The notes under the pieces: model-generated
What the model saw: the letters and a program-made list of their open reading frames with translations, nothing else
What the model was told of the DNA's origin: nothing
Databases searched by the model: none
Assembly: GCA_021203205.1 (NCBI GenBank)
Contig: JAJQBQ010000016.1
Coordinates: 51,658-115,657, forward strand
Origin: Lachnospiraceae bacterium
GTDB taxonomy: Bacteria; Bacillota; Clostridia; Lachnospirales; Lachnospiraceae
Direction: 5' to 3'
Length of the DNA stretch: 64,000 nt
Shown: piece by piece, positions 9,145-19,000 of the stretch
How the letters are laid out: every line of letters begins with the position of its first letter
Position numbering within the stretch: position 1 is the first letter of the stretch
Made by a program: the position numbers and the translations under genes

Positions 9145-11163
9145 AGCACCTTCCTTTGTGTTCTCGGACTGTAGGTTTCAAAAATCTGCTCGAAATTCGC
9201 CATAACGCTGTCGTTTGCCATACCGCTGTCACGAAATACCGCATAAAACGGATGCTGTTTCGCAATCTCCGTAACAGTCTCGTCCGTGACTTCGGAATCG
9301 AAACAGGCAATCAGATAGCCACCGGCAACGGAGAACACACGCTTTCCGGCAATTTCCGTTTCTTCAATATCAGAAGAAAGCATAATACCAAGGTCAAGCA
9401 TCACCTGGAAGAGCAAATCCTCCGGTGTTCTATCCTCCTTGATGTTGTCAGCGAACATCTCCATCTGTTCTTGTTTATACTTCGCAGGAGTATAATAGAC
9501 ATCCTTCATGTTGGAACTGTCCACGCGGAACACACGGAAGCCGATGTCAGTGGGTAGTGGGCAATGGTTAGTGGACAGATAATCTTCCGCCATCTTCTTT
9601 CCTGCACGGCGAATGCGTTCCTCGCCGATTTCGCAAATATTCTTATAGCCTGCTTTATAAGCATCACTTTTCTTGTCACATATTTCTGGTAGCTGAACCA
9701 TGATAAATTTTCGGCTTCCACCATCTTCAGCATTAAGTTGCATTACAGCATGAGCTGTAGTAGATGATCCAGAGAAAAAATCCATGCAAATTTCACTTCC
9801 ATCTGTAACCATTTTTATCAACTGTTTTATTAGTCGAACTGGTTTTTTTCCGTTTTTAAAACTTACACCTCCTTCTTTTGAGACATTGCCCATATCGATG
9901 TAAAACCCATCCCACCAGTCACCACGTATTTTCCTTAAACCCTCTTCTTCATAAAATCCATCCGTTTTTCCCCATGAATCAGACAATTTCAACAACTGAC
10001 ATATATTATTATTTTTATCTAACGTGAGTAAATATTTCTTCTCACTTCTCTGAATCTCTTTCCAATACCCATTGGAAAGTTCCGATTTCAAATCAAAACC
10101 GGTTACTTTATCTGAACGGACAATCTCTGCCAAGTGCAATCGTACTATGTTTGCAAATTCTTCACTTTTTTGATAAGCTTCTGCTATCTTAAATGGCTTT
10201 ATATTTGAACAATCTTTTGGAAATCTATAATCATATAATTCTGATAATTGTCCAATAGTACCATCATCATGCAATAGTAATGTATAATGCTCATCATACT
10301 TCGGGCGTAAATCATATAACGGGTGACCCATCGCAATATTTTTATGACCATCTTTGGAGTAGCATATTATATATTCTGCATTTTTAACAATATTACCCTC
10401 TTGGGCAGCTTTCACTTTCAGACCTTGAGTTGTACTCATTTGGCAATGGATAGTCACAACAAAATTATCAGCACCTAAAATTTCGTCACAAATTTTTCTA
10501 AGATTCACCTGCTCACTGTCATCTATTGAAATGAAGATAACTCCATCTTCCGTAAGCAAGTCTTTGGCAATCCGCAGTCTCGGATAAAGCATATTAAGCC
10601 AGTCCGTATGGAAGCGACCGTTGGATTCGTTGTTGGTTCTCATGTCAAAGAGAAGATTGCCGTTTTCGTCTTTTTGCCCGCTGCGCTCCGAAAATTCATT
10701 TCCACTGATAGAACTATCGTCATCATACACAAACGCATCTGAGCCCGTGTTATAAGGTGGATCGATGTATATCATTTTCACTTTTCCGAGGTAAGTCTCC
10801 TGCAAAAGCTTCAGCGCATCGAGGTTATCGCCCTCAATATAGATATTTTCCGTATCAATACTGCCAGGTGTACCGTCTCGACCGACAGATTTCTCCCTGT
10901 CGAGGCGCAACGTCTTAGTAATCGGCTGATTGGCAAGCACTACCGATTTTTTCTTATCCGGCCAGGTAAACTGATACCGCTCCTGAACTCCTTCCACTAC
11001 CTCAGCGGAAATCTCCTGGCGTAAAACGTCCGCGTCAATGGCTCGAATTACCCCCCCCCACTTCGTCCAAGGTCTCTGTGACAGCGTTCGGGAACAGTGC
11101 CGCCAGCTTCTTATAATTCTCATCCGCCAGGTTCGGCGTGTGCATCTTAAGGTTGTCCATCAT
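9141..11163 (-). CDS. mod: Type III DNA methyltransferase Mod, frame broken at G9 tract
   Basis: Start at ATG-ATG (11158-11163) with GAGG 5-6 nt upstream. The first 35 or so residues (MDNLKMHTPNLADENYKKLA...) run into a G9 tract at 11051-11059, where the frame goes to an early stop (at 11035). The remaining Mod sequence is intact in the -1 frame from VIRAIDADVLRQE onward. One G fewer (G8) would restore a protein of about 673 aa. Motif IV DPPYNTG is near residue 133 and the SAM-binding motif FFSGSSTTAH near 463, the beta-class N6-adenine order of type III Mod. Either phase-variable OFF or a homopolymer read error. A GTG or ATG start downstream of the tract could still give a shorter protein. 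Confidence 0.9.
11051..11059 (-). repeat. G9 homopolymer in mod (phase-variation candidate)
   Basis: Nine C on the given strand, nine G on the mod coding strand, about 105 nt after the start codon. Frame arithmetic: GTG-GGG-GGG-GTA (8 G) reads through, 9 G does not. Simple repeats near the 5' end of mod genes are the known mechanism of phasevarions. Confidence 0.85.
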
Positions 11164-11297
11164 TTTATCCTCATTTCTGCGCTGCACTTTGCGACCAAAG
11201 CAATGTTTGTGCAGGCAACGCACAGCCACAAACTTGCCGAGTGAGAAATCTATTTTTCACTCTTTTCGCCCTTATCCAATTTTCAATTCTCAAAAAT

Positions 11298-12653
11298 TTA
11301 GTTTTGCACTACTTTCCATTCGCCATTTTTTTTGCTTCCCTGTCGAATAATCCTGCCAGCATCCAGCAATCTTTTCATGGCACGCTTAACCGTTGGAAGA
11401 GAGTAGCCTGTTATTTGAGCAATTTGCACTTGTGTTACTTTAAAATTAGCATCTATCGCCATTATTATTTTATCCTCTAAAGTATCATTTAAAGTGTCAT
11501 TTAAAGTGTCATCTTGTCGGTTTGGAGTTTTTAAATCTGATACTTTAGCGCTCTCCAATGCCGTGAATTTAACCGTAATATCATCACCAAATACCATAAA
11601 TTCCGGGTTCGGTGCTCCAAGTTCGCGGCAGGAATCGCATATTTTTTGAATGCCGCGTCCCCAAGCTTCTATATACCCTGCACGATAAAAGACATTCGCA
11701 ATTGACGGATTAAATGGCACTGATTTATGCGGCTTCATCAGAGTTTCCGCAGTCCAGTTCTGTGGCAAAATACAGCTGTTGCTGATATACATGGCATCAT
11801 CTTCAATCCGTATCTGTATCGGAATGCTACGCGCATAGTTGTTATGCCCCAGTGCGTTATAGATGGCCTCACGCACTCCCTCCCGTGGAAATGGATATGT
11901 TTCCACGCGAACATCATGTTCGTAGGTTATCGCCGCTTTCAGATACTTCGTATAAATCAAATCAATTACACGGTCAGCAATACTGAATAACGATCCTTCA
12001 AGCATATCCTGATACTGTAAATCTGCTCCCTCTCCAAATTTACCGATTTTGACATAACAGCCTGTTATGATTCTCCCAGGTTTTTTATAAAACAGCATAA
12101 CTGCGGCACGTTTTAATTTTCCATTTTCAATAAGATCGAGATGCTCTAACAGTTCTTCGTTAGAAATATCCAGATCTTCTTTCTCCATACGTTTTTTTCG
12201 CATAGCCTCTCGACGAAAGATTTCAAAACTATTTAAATCAAGCTCTTCGGGTTTTATATAATCAACCGGCACAGAATCCCAAAGCAATCCCGTCTTTTCC
12301 CTGATAAACTGAGTTAACGCATTCCCTTTGAGCTGCTGCTTTGTACTGCCGCTTCGATAATGATATTCACCCTTGTAGTTGACAGGATAAGAACTTGGGC
12401 TGACAACTATTTCAATATAATCCATTCCATTCTCCGACAACAGGTTAACGTCTGCTATAATTCCCATTGTTGTCTGTATCTTATTGGGTATATCTTCTAA
12501 CAATTTTTTACTGTCAGTTACACCTGTTACTCTTCCGTCATCATTTTTCCCAATGTATATCCGCCCTCCCTGTGCATTTGCAAATCCGCAGATCCATTTT
12601 AAGTACTCATCGCGCCATGATTCTTTCCATTCAACGTTCTGACTCTCTGCCAT
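11298..12653 (-). CDS. AlbA_2 / RecG-like ATP-binding protein with C-terminal winged helix
   Basis: A 451-aa protein. The N-terminus (VEWKESWRDEYLKWICGFAN) is the AlbA_2 (AAA_4) domain. The middle carries an HATPase-type region (AIYNALGHNNYARS, GYIEAWGRGIQKI), and the C-terminus a winged-helix DNA-binding segment (VTQVQIAQITGYSLPTVKRA). Between them lies a DTLNDTLNDTLED linker encoded by a 12-bp tandem repeat at 11481-11512. Such proteins are often regulators or accessory factors in R-M islands. Starts 6 nt after DUF4391 stops. A gap of 134 bp separates it from mod. Confidence 0.85.
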   Translation of the reverse strand: MAESQNVEWKESWRDEYLKWICGFANAQGGRIYIGKNDDGRVTGVTDSKKLLEDIPNKIQTTMGIIADVNLLSENGMDYIEIVVSPSSYPVNYKGEYHYRSGSTKQQLKGNALTQFIREKTGLLWDSVPVDYIKPEELDLNSFEIFRREAMRKKRMEKEDLDISNEELLEHLDLIENGKLKRAAVMLFYKKPGRIITGCYVKIGKFGEGADLQYQDMLEGSLFSIADRVIDLIYTKYLKAAITYEHDVRVETYPFPREGVREAIYNALGHNNYARSIPIQIRIEDDAMYISNSCILPQNWTAETLMKPHKSVPFNPSIANVFYRAGYIEAWGRGIQKICDSCRELGAPNPEFMVFGDDITVKFTALESAKVSDLKTPNRQDDTLNDTLNDTLEDKIIMAIDANFKVTQVQIAQITGYSLPTVKRAMKRLLDAGRIIRQGSKKNGEWKVVQN

Positions 12654-12659
12654 TCTATT

Positions 12660-13286
12660 TCACCTGCCTTTTAATTTCTCCAATTCCTGCTTATACCCAC
12701 GAAGCCTTGTATATAACTCAAACTGCTTCTTCGGCTGTTGTTCCTTCCATGCAGCGGCTTCTGTTTTTTCTATCAGCTTTTCCAATTTCACAATCTGTTC
12801 CTGCAGGGCAAGCCTCTCATCCACGGAAAGAGTGTCAGCATGACTTGCCCGTTCCTCATACAGAGCAATCTGCTCTATAAGGGCATCCCATATTTCGTCC
12901 AGAGAGAATCCACGCAGTTGCAACTGAATCTTCGCGGCATCCATCCATTCCGTCCGATATAGCTTCCCATGATACAGCGCAAGCTGTCGGCTATCCTCAT
13001 ATATCAGGAGGAATACCAGATTATGCGGATTCTGTTTGGCTATCGCTTCTATGACCTTGCCGTCAAATTCCTGCTTCTTTAAGGATATGGACAGCAGCAG
13101 GATTTCCTTGATCTCCGAATCCGTTACCAGGTTCAGGTTTTCCTTTGTCAGGCTGTTTTCTACGACAATCCTGTCCACGTCGGATACGAATTTATCTTTC
13201 AGCACTTTCGTAAGGGGCAGATGTTTGTAGAACGCCTCTTTGGGCATTCGCCTATGTATCACCGTTGTGGTTGGAAATTCTATCAT
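12660..13286 (-). CDS. DUF4391 domain protein
   Basis: A 208-aa protein matching DUF4391 in length and features: N-terminal IEFPTTTVIHRRMPKEAFYKHL, central NLVFLLIYEDSRQLALYHGKLYRTEW, and a C-terminal coiled coil (EQIVKLEKLIEKTEAAAWKEQ) ending in Lys-rich sequence. Function unknown. It lies 1 nt from the helicase stop. I recall DUF4391 occurring beside SNF2-type helicases and type III mod/res, which fits an accessory subunit role (inference). Confidence 0.8.
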   Translation of the reverse strand: MIEFPTTTVIHRRMPKEAFYKHLPLTKVLKDKFVSDVDRIVVENSLTKENLNLVTDSEIKEILLLSISLKKQEFDGKVIEAIAKQNPHNLVFLLIYEDSRQLALYHGKLYRTEWMDAAKIQLQLRGFSLDEIWDALIEQIALYEERASHADTLSVDERLALQEQIVKLEKLIEKTEAAAWKEQQPKKQFELYTRLRGYKQELEKLKGR

Positions 13287-13287
13287 A

Positions 13288-16200
13288 TCATACCACCACC
13301 ATAAAACAAATCAGTTCAAAGTCATCCAGTCCCGAAAAACCGCCGGAGAGGAAAGTTGTCTGCCCGCCGCCAAAGAAGCTGTCAATGTCCCCCTCGTCCT
13401 TCGCATCAATGATGGTCATGATGGCATCTTCGAGCAGCTGCGAAATCTTACCCATGTTCTTCCCATTGTTCGTAGCCTTATTGAACTTCGCGCACAGATT
13501 CTTATCCGGCGTAGATTTTCCCTTAGCCAGATGCCGCATGATATCGAGCGTGTCCTTCGGCTGCAGATGATTCGTAATCACCTCACCGTTCATGCCGATA
13601 TACACCATATAAAACGGATGAAGACGATTCTGGTTTTCTATGTTGATATGTTCGTTTACATTTTTCAGCACGAACACTACACCCGGTTTTCCGCCCTTCA
13701 CGACAGCGTGTATGCCAAAAGGCGTATGATCAATATCGCCATGTTCCTTCATATAGGCAAGCAAATCCATGCGGAACTCATTCAATCCCAAGTCCATAAT
13801 GGACACGCCACTCGTCATATCTTCTAAGTCAACCACTTCCTCCTGAAGCTTCTTCAGCTGGCTGCGCCGGTATTCCAGGTCACCTTTTTCTTCCTGGTTA
13901 ATGAGGTCATCATCCCCGGTGGATGTCATGACGGAGATGCGCATCCTTGTTTCAACCCTTGATTTCAGGTTTATGTATTCGTCCAAATCCAAATCCGGCC
14001 AAAAGTTCACAAGCTGTATCACGGCATTTCTGCTGCCGATACGGTCGATTCGTCCGAAACGCTGTATAATACGCACCGGATTCCAGTGAATGTCGTAATT
14101 GATGCAGTAGTCACAGTCCTGCAGGTTCTGGCCTTCGGAGATACAGTCTGTAGCAATCAGGATGTCAATATCCACCTTGTCTTTCGGATAAAGTATGTCC
14201 CTGTCTTTCGACTTCGGAGAGAAGCAGGCGAGGACATGGTTCATATCGGTTTTGAATCTGGGAATCGTAGTCTTGCCATCTACAGAACCCGTAATGAGAG
14301 CCGTATTAAGCCCAATCTCACAGCTTACCATGCGGCTGACATTCTCATACAGATATTCCGCCGTATCTGTAAACGCTGTAAATATCAGAATTTTTCTGTT
14401 TCCTTCGTTAATTGGAGCGGCTTCCTTCTCACGAATCACCCGGAGCAGCTCGTTCAGCTTGTAGTCATACTCCGGTGTGATATCCTCTATCATCAGGATA
14501 AGAAGCTCAAGGTTCTCCAAGTCGGCATCGATATCCCGCTTCCATGAGATATAATCCATGTCCCGAAGATCAATTTTTATTTTCTTCCCGACACTAAAGA
14601 AATCCGTGTTCTGATCGTCGAAATCAAATTCATCGGACATACCGGAGAGGTCATTCATCTCATCAAGATCACCGACACCGCTCTTCATAAACTGTTCAAT
14701 CGTCTGCGATGTGGCATGCAGGTAATCATAAATGCGCCGCACAGTGAGCAGGAAAGAGTGGACGGAGCTTTCCATCCGCTTTAGCAGGTTGATACTCATT
14801 AACCGCTGGATACCAAGTTCACGGCCCTTACGGAAGTTTTCGGTTTCTTTCTCATCCAGATACTTATGAAGCTTACTGGGCTGTATGTATATTGTAGGTG
14901 TATATATTGTGAGCTGCAACCTTGAAAGCAACTCGTACACCTCGCTGTAGTTTATGGCTCCCGGACGGCTCGTCAGCTTTGGGCGCAGGGATATCGGCCT
15001 ATTTCTCTTTGGAAATGTGCCGATATCCGATGTGTCGTAGTAAGTCTGAATGTGCTTTCTCGACCGCGCAATTGTCACGCTGTCCAGCACTTCAAAAAAA
15101 TCAAAATCCAACTGCGACAAAAGTGTCTGTGTGGTTCGCTCCGGCTCCGGCAGCTTGCACCAGGCATTATATACTTTCTGTGCCTGACGGAATATCGTAT
15201 CTATATCGGATTTCGTTTTCAGCTTCCCGTTGATTTCCGCAGGGTTGCCCTCATATGCGAGTGCCAGCTGGTTGCGAAGGTCATAGAAGCGATTGTTAAC
15301 CGGTGTCGCAGATAGCATTAAAACCTTTGTCCGTACACCCGGCTTTATCACCCGGTTCATCAGCCGCATATAGCGATTCTCTTTTTCTCCGCCTTTACTA
15401 TTCGTTCCGTTTCCGTTTCTGAAATTATGGCTCTCATCTATGACAACCAGGTCATAGTTTCCCCAGTTGATGCGGTCAATTGGGAGCCCGATGACTGTAT
15501 TGCCACTTTCTCTGGACAAGTCCGTATGGTAAAGGATATCATAACGCAGCCTGTCCTCGGCCAGCGGATTGTTGATGAGATTGCCGCGATATGTCATCCA
15601 GTTTTCAGAGAGCTTCTTCGGGCAGAGGACAAGGACATTCTTGTTCCGTCCTTCATAATATTTGATAACTGCCAAAGCTGTGAATGTTTTGCCAAGGCCC
15701 ACGCTGTCAGCAAGAATGCAGCCATTATACTGCTCCAGCTTATTGATAATTGCGAGAGCTGCGTCTTTCTGGAAATTATACAGCTTATTCCAAATGACGC
15801 TGTCCTTAAAGCCCGTTGCTTCGTTAGGCAGCACATCCTCGGAAATATCCTCCAGGAATTCATTGAAGATATTATAGAGCGTCATGAAATAAATCAGTTC
15901 CGGCGAATTTTCCTGATAAACTGTGGAAATCATGTCGATGACATCCTCGGACACATCAGCCAGTTTCTCATCATCATTCCATACTGCATTAAACATACGA
16001 AGGAACTCAGCACTTGCGGGATTTTCCAGCCGTGTGACAATATTTGTCAGGTTATTTCCACGCTCACAGCCGAGGTCAACCGTGGTGAAAGTGTTCATCG
16101 GCGAATAAGTATAGGTTTCGTCCGCATCCTCCACAAGCAGGAAATTATTCATACCATCTCTGGTCATGTTCGTTTTAAACCGCACTTTCCGGCGCATCCA

Positions 16201-16620
16201 TTCCGCGCATTCTTTAGCGACCGCTTTCTGCTTCAGTTCATTGCGCAGACGCACTTCAAACTCCGTCCCATACAGACTTTTCTCCCTTTTGAGACGAGGA
16301 ATATAAAATTCCCTGCGTTCCTTTGTCGTTTTCTCTGCAACAAAAGTTGGAGAAGTAAATATAAAGCGCAGTTCCTCACAGGATTCAAGCTGCGTCTTCA
16401 GTTCCTTATATGCATATATAGAAAAACAGGCCGCAGCAACTGATATACGGCTGCCGCTCTCTATTGTCTTTTCGAGGTCGTCCTTAACAACCTTTGTAGT
16501 GTTATTAAATATTTCCACAGATGTGTCCTCCTGCCATTTATGAGTACCATCTAAATATGTCTGCCTGGCATTTTGTGCTAAGTTATTTAAAAAGCAACTA
16601 ACATTCTCCTCTCCTGTCAC
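13288..16620 (-). CDS. SNF2-type helicase with PLD-like N-terminus
   Basis: An 1110-aa protein starting at GTG. Residues about 40-120 look like a degenerate phospholipase-D-type module (ISVAAACFSIYAYKELKTQL). The helicase core follows: ADSVGLGKTFTALAVIK near 305, VIDESHNFRN near 393, LMLSATPVNN, and C-terminal FGRIDRIGSRN near 854. It would be a dsDNA translocase. The GTG start overlaps the stop of the 56-aa gene (GTGA), and DUF4391 follows at once. It is the second gene of the defence operon. Confidence 0.88.
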   Translation of the reverse strand: MTGEENVSCFLNNLAQNARQTYLDGTHKWQEDTSVEIFNNTTKVVKDDLEKTIESGSRISVAAACFSIYAYKELKTQLESCEELRFIFTSPTFVAEKTTKERREFYIPRLKREKSLYGTEFEVRLRNELKQKAVAKECAEWMRRKVRFKTNMTRDGMNNFLLVEDADETYTYSPMNTFTTVDLGCERGNNLTNIVTRLENPASAEFLRMFNAVWNDDEKLADVSEDVIDMISTVYQENSPELIYFMTLYNIFNEFLEDISEDVLPNEATGFKDSVIWNKLYNFQKDAALAIINKLEQYNGCILADSVGLGKTFTALAVIKYYEGRNKNVLVLCPKKLSENWMTYRGNLINNPLAEDRLRYDILYHTDLSRESGNTVIGLPIDRINWGNYDLVVIDESHNFRNGNGTNSKGGEKENRYMRLMNRVIKPGVRTKVLMLSATPVNNRFYDLRNQLALAYEGNPAEINGKLKTKSDIDTIFRQAQKVYNAWCKLPEPERTTQTLLSQLDFDFFEVLDSVTIARSRKHIQTYYDTSDIGTFPKRNRPISLRPKLTSRPGAINYSEVYELLSRLQLTIYTPTIYIQPSKLHKYLDEKETENFRKGRELGIQRLMSINLLKRMESSVHSFLLTVRRIYDYLHATSQTIEQFMKSGVGDLDEMNDLSGMSDEFDFDDQNTDFFSVGKKIKIDLRDMDYISWKRDIDADLENLELLILMIEDITPEYDYKLNELLRVIREKEAAPINEGNRKILIFTAFTDTAEYLYENVSRMVSCEIGLNTALITGSVDGKTTIPRFKTDMNHVLACFSPKSKDRDILYPKDKVDIDILIATDCISEGQNLQDCDYCINYDIHWNPVRIIQRFGRIDRIGSRNAVIQLVNFWPDLDLDEYINLKSRVETRMRISVMTSTGDDDLINQEEKGDLEYRRSQLKKLQEEVVDLEDMTSGVSIMDLGLNEFRMDLLAYMKEHGDIDHTPFGIHAVVKGGKPGVVFVLKNVNEHINIENQNRLHPFYMVYIGMNGEVITNHLQPKDTLDIMRHLAKGKSTPDKNLCAKFNKATNNGKNMGKISQLLEDAIMTIIDAKDEGDIDSFFGGGQTTFLSGGFSGLDDFELICFMVVV

Positions 16621-16787
16621 TCATCCCAAAACGCCATCAGAAATGCCATCTCGTCAAAGAATTTCTCTTCCTCCGCATCCCTCTGCCTCTTTTCAAAGAC
16701 TTTTCTCTCGCTTTTGCTCATGCTGCTTTTCAGCTTACTCAATTCCTTTTCCGACAACCGTACATCCTGCTCTTTCTTTTTCCGCAT
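16617..16787 (-). CDS. 56-aa charged protein at head of defence operon
   Basis: ATG at 16785-16787 with a GGGGGCGGC stretch upstream. The peptide begins MRKKKEQDVRLSEKELSKLK and ends MAFLMAFWDE. It is highly charged, probably helical, with a hydrophobic tail. Its TGA overlaps the GTG of the helicase gene, which argues for a real, translationally coupled gene. No family recognised; a small accessory or inhibitor subunit is possible. Confidence 0.65.
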   Translation of the reverse strand: MRKKKEQDVRLSEKELSKLKSSMSKSERKVFEKRQRDAEEEKFFDEMAFLMAFWDE

Positions 16788-16817
16788 ATTGCCGCCCCCA
16801 CATCATCATCACACGAG

Positions 16818-16956
16818 TCATTCCATCGCCTTCTCCGCCCGCGTTCGATATTCATCCACGATCTCCGGCGGCGAAATAATTTTCATCTTACCCGCGAACC
16901 GGAACAGTCCACAAAGAAGGTTATGCCACCCGCACCACATCGTTTCCCCCTGAAAA
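16818..16956 (-). pseudogene. C-terminal fragment of a WYL-type regulator
   Basis: Forty-six open codons beginning immediately at the stop of the AAA gene and ending at TGA 16818-16820. The tail GLFRFAGKMKIISPPEIV, then DEYRTRAEKAME, aligns with the C-terminus of the intact WYL regulator at 46556-47539 (WLFQFGKQMRVIAPDAAV, then QEQRKRIQELMEY). The N-terminal HTH and WYL core are missing. It sits directly upstream of the defence operon, so it was probably that operon's regulator. Confidence 0.65.
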
Positions 16957-18630
16957 TTATATTCTCTCTCTGAGTACCTCGATTTTACACTCATGTCTCT
17001 TTGCGCTGTCCTCTTTATTGTCCCCTATCCCCACCGCAAGCACTCGCCCTGTATATTCCGGTTTCTGTCCCAGTTTTCCGTCGAACTTCAGAGCACACTG
17101 CCAATCTTTGATCTGAGCTATTGCCTCTTCCGCCGTGTGGTCCACTTTCAATTCGATTATGATCGCGTCGTCATCTTTCTTAAACGGATAAAAAATGTAA
17201 TGCACATAGCCAACTCCTGCCTTATCCTCACGCTCGATCCGATAATAATTGATTGCTTCCAGATAAACCCAGCGAATGATGGATGCCAACTCCGCCTCAT
17301 CACTGTAAACCTGCAATGGACTTTCCGTATGATGGACGAATTCCAAAATTTTTGTCATTGTTTTCGTGTCGCCGGCTTTTGTAGCCTGAAGCATGCGCCC
17401 GGATTCCTTCGCAAGCCGGTATACGTTGCCTAACTGCTCTTCCTTCTGCACCATCTCCGCAAATTTCCCCATCAGTTCTTTGTTGGGTATGGACACACAG
17501 CCATTCTCATAATTTAAGAATCCGTATACGACCATCGCGGAAAATATCTCGTCCCGTGTTTTCAGTTCCATGGATGTGGCCGCATACTCCTGAACCTTCG
17601 CCGGAACCGGGATGTCAGCGACCAGCAGGCCAACATCATCTTTCACCTGATCTACATTTGCGCCGATATAATAAAACAGCTCATCATATGGGCCGGAACT
17701 CGTCCAGTAACTGCCCAGATTGTTGTTGGTAAGCGCGAGAACCACCGACCTCGGATTGTAAACTCTGTCCCCGTTCTTTGTGTGATAACCGTCGTACCAA
17801 AGACGCAGCCCTTCACGCGTAACATTTTCCCTGTCAAATCCCTGTGTGTGATATCTCCGGTAAAGCTCGTCAACCTCTGCGTCTGTAAAGCCGAAATCAC
17901 CGGAGAACTTTTCCTCTGCCACCATGGTATACTCACAAAACATGTTCAGTTCCGAGCCGCTGGAATATTTTGCAATCGGAAGGATCCCTGTCATATAAGC
18001 CAGCTCCACGTAAGCCTTATCCTTCAGTAAATTGATTAAGAATTTTGTGAAGTTCTCTTTATCTGCATCCGTCGCGAATTCCTGATGGTAGATATAATCC
18101 CACTCGTCCAGTACAAAAATAAACCGCTCTCTGCCGCAGTACTCATAGACATTGGTAAGCGCATCCCACACGGCATCCTCTTTTTCGATCTCCGCGTCCG
18201 GATATGCTCTTCGCAAATCATGAATGAGCCGATTCTCTATCCTGGAAATATACTGCCCGTAAGACCGACAGTTTTTTGGAAGCTCATTGAACATGATACG
18301 AATGACGTTATGCTGATTCAAATGCCGTTCATACCATTCTTTCGACGATATTTTTAAAAGCTCAAACTCTTTGCTGCTGTCAACTCCCCTTCCGAAATAG
18401 GAGGCGATCATATTGGCCGCCAGTGTCTTCCCGAAACGCCGTGGCCGGGTGATGGCGATGTACTTGGGGTTTGTTTTTCTTTTCTGTGGCAATTTGGCAG
18501 GGATCTCCTGCTTTGACTCCAGTACAGCTACCAGTTCCTCAAGAATCTGCGACTTATCTACGTAATACGGGAGAAGGCATTCGTCCCGAAACAATTCGTG
18601 GGCACCGGTTCCGTTTAAATAAATTCCCAA
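16957..18630 (-). CDS. AAA-ATPase-like / PD-(D/E)XK protein
   Basis: A 557-aa protein. The N-terminus has YYVDKSQILEELVAVL and the P-loop ITRPRRFGKTLAANMIASYF near residue 60, with Walker B FVLDEWDYI. The C-terminus has a PD-(D/E)XK-type core (YPFKKDDDAIIIELKVDHTA). This is the AAA-ATPase_like plus PDDEXK_9 pair, heavily amplified in anaerobic Bacteroidetes and Clostridia and of unknown role. Its 3' end cuts straight into the WYL fragment, suggesting it arrived by an event that removed the regulator's front. Confidence 0.85.
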   Translation of the reverse strand: MGIYLNGTGAHELFRDECLLPYYVDKSQILEELVAVLESKQEIPAKLPQKRKTNPKYIAITRPRRFGKTLAANMIASYFGRGVDSSKEFELLKISSKEWYERHLNQHNVIRIMFNELPKNCRSYGQYISRIENRLIHDLRRAYPDAEIEKEDAVWDALTNVYEYCGRERFIFVLDEWDYIYHQEFATDADKENFTKFLINLLKDKAYVELAYMTGILPIAKYSSGSELNMFCEYTMVAEEKFSGDFGFTDAEVDELYRRYHTQGFDRENVTREGLRLWYDGYHTKNGDRVYNPRSVVLALTNNNLGSYWTSSGPYDELFYYIGANVDQVKDDVGLLVADIPVPAKVQEYAATSMELKTRDEIFSAMVVYGFLNYENGCVSIPNKELMGKFAEMVQKEEQLGNVYRLAKESGRMLQATKAGDTKTMTKILEFVHHTESPLQVYSDEAELASIIRWVYLEAINYYRIEREDKAGVGYVHYIFYPFKKDDDAIIIELKVDHTAEEAIAQIKDWQCALKFDGKLGQKPEYTGRVLAVGIGDNKEDSAKRHECKIEVLRERI

Positions 18631-18952
18631 TTTTTATCACCTCTTTCAAGCAATCTTCCTTCTGTTATTCCGGCAAACAGACAATTTCGGTTCCATCTTA
18701 ATATCATGATGACACCCGTGTCAAAAGTCTAAGTCATTTCAAAGCATTCACCCCAAGGATCAGAGGCTTGTTTCCGAATCCACGAGGTTGGAACCCAGGT
18801 GCCATGACTTTTGACCCCAACATCGTTTCATATGCCACTTCAAAAACAGCACGATAATTTTTCTCTATCGTATCGCTCGTTATACAAGTATATCACGGAT
18901 TTTCAACCCTTGCCACATCATTTTTTCTAATACTCAATCATTCCAACAACGT
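18631..18952. other. Intergenic gap with inverted repeat
   Basis: No gene seen. Perfect 10-bp inverted repeats GTCAAAAGTC (18720-18729) and GACTTTTGAC (18806-18815) lie 76 bp apart. Both arms are also preceded by GATG on their own strand. They lie beyond the 3' end of the recombinase remnant and could be part of an old element end; this is a guess. Confidence 0.4.
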
Positions 18953-18982
18953 AAAAAGGAGACGGTCATGTGGGCCGTCTCC
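18953..18982 (-). terminator. Terminator after recombinase remnant
   Basis: Stem GGAGACGG (18958-18965) with CCGTCTCC (18975-18982), followed in the leftward direction by TTTTT. Just beyond the recombinase stop. Confidence 0.8.
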
Positions 18983-19000
18983 TCATAGTTTACTGTGAAA

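Noticed and set aside
15427..16443. A 338-codon rightward frame inside the helicase gene
   Set aside because: Antisense shadow of conserved helicase and PLD-like regions, with no family resemblance.
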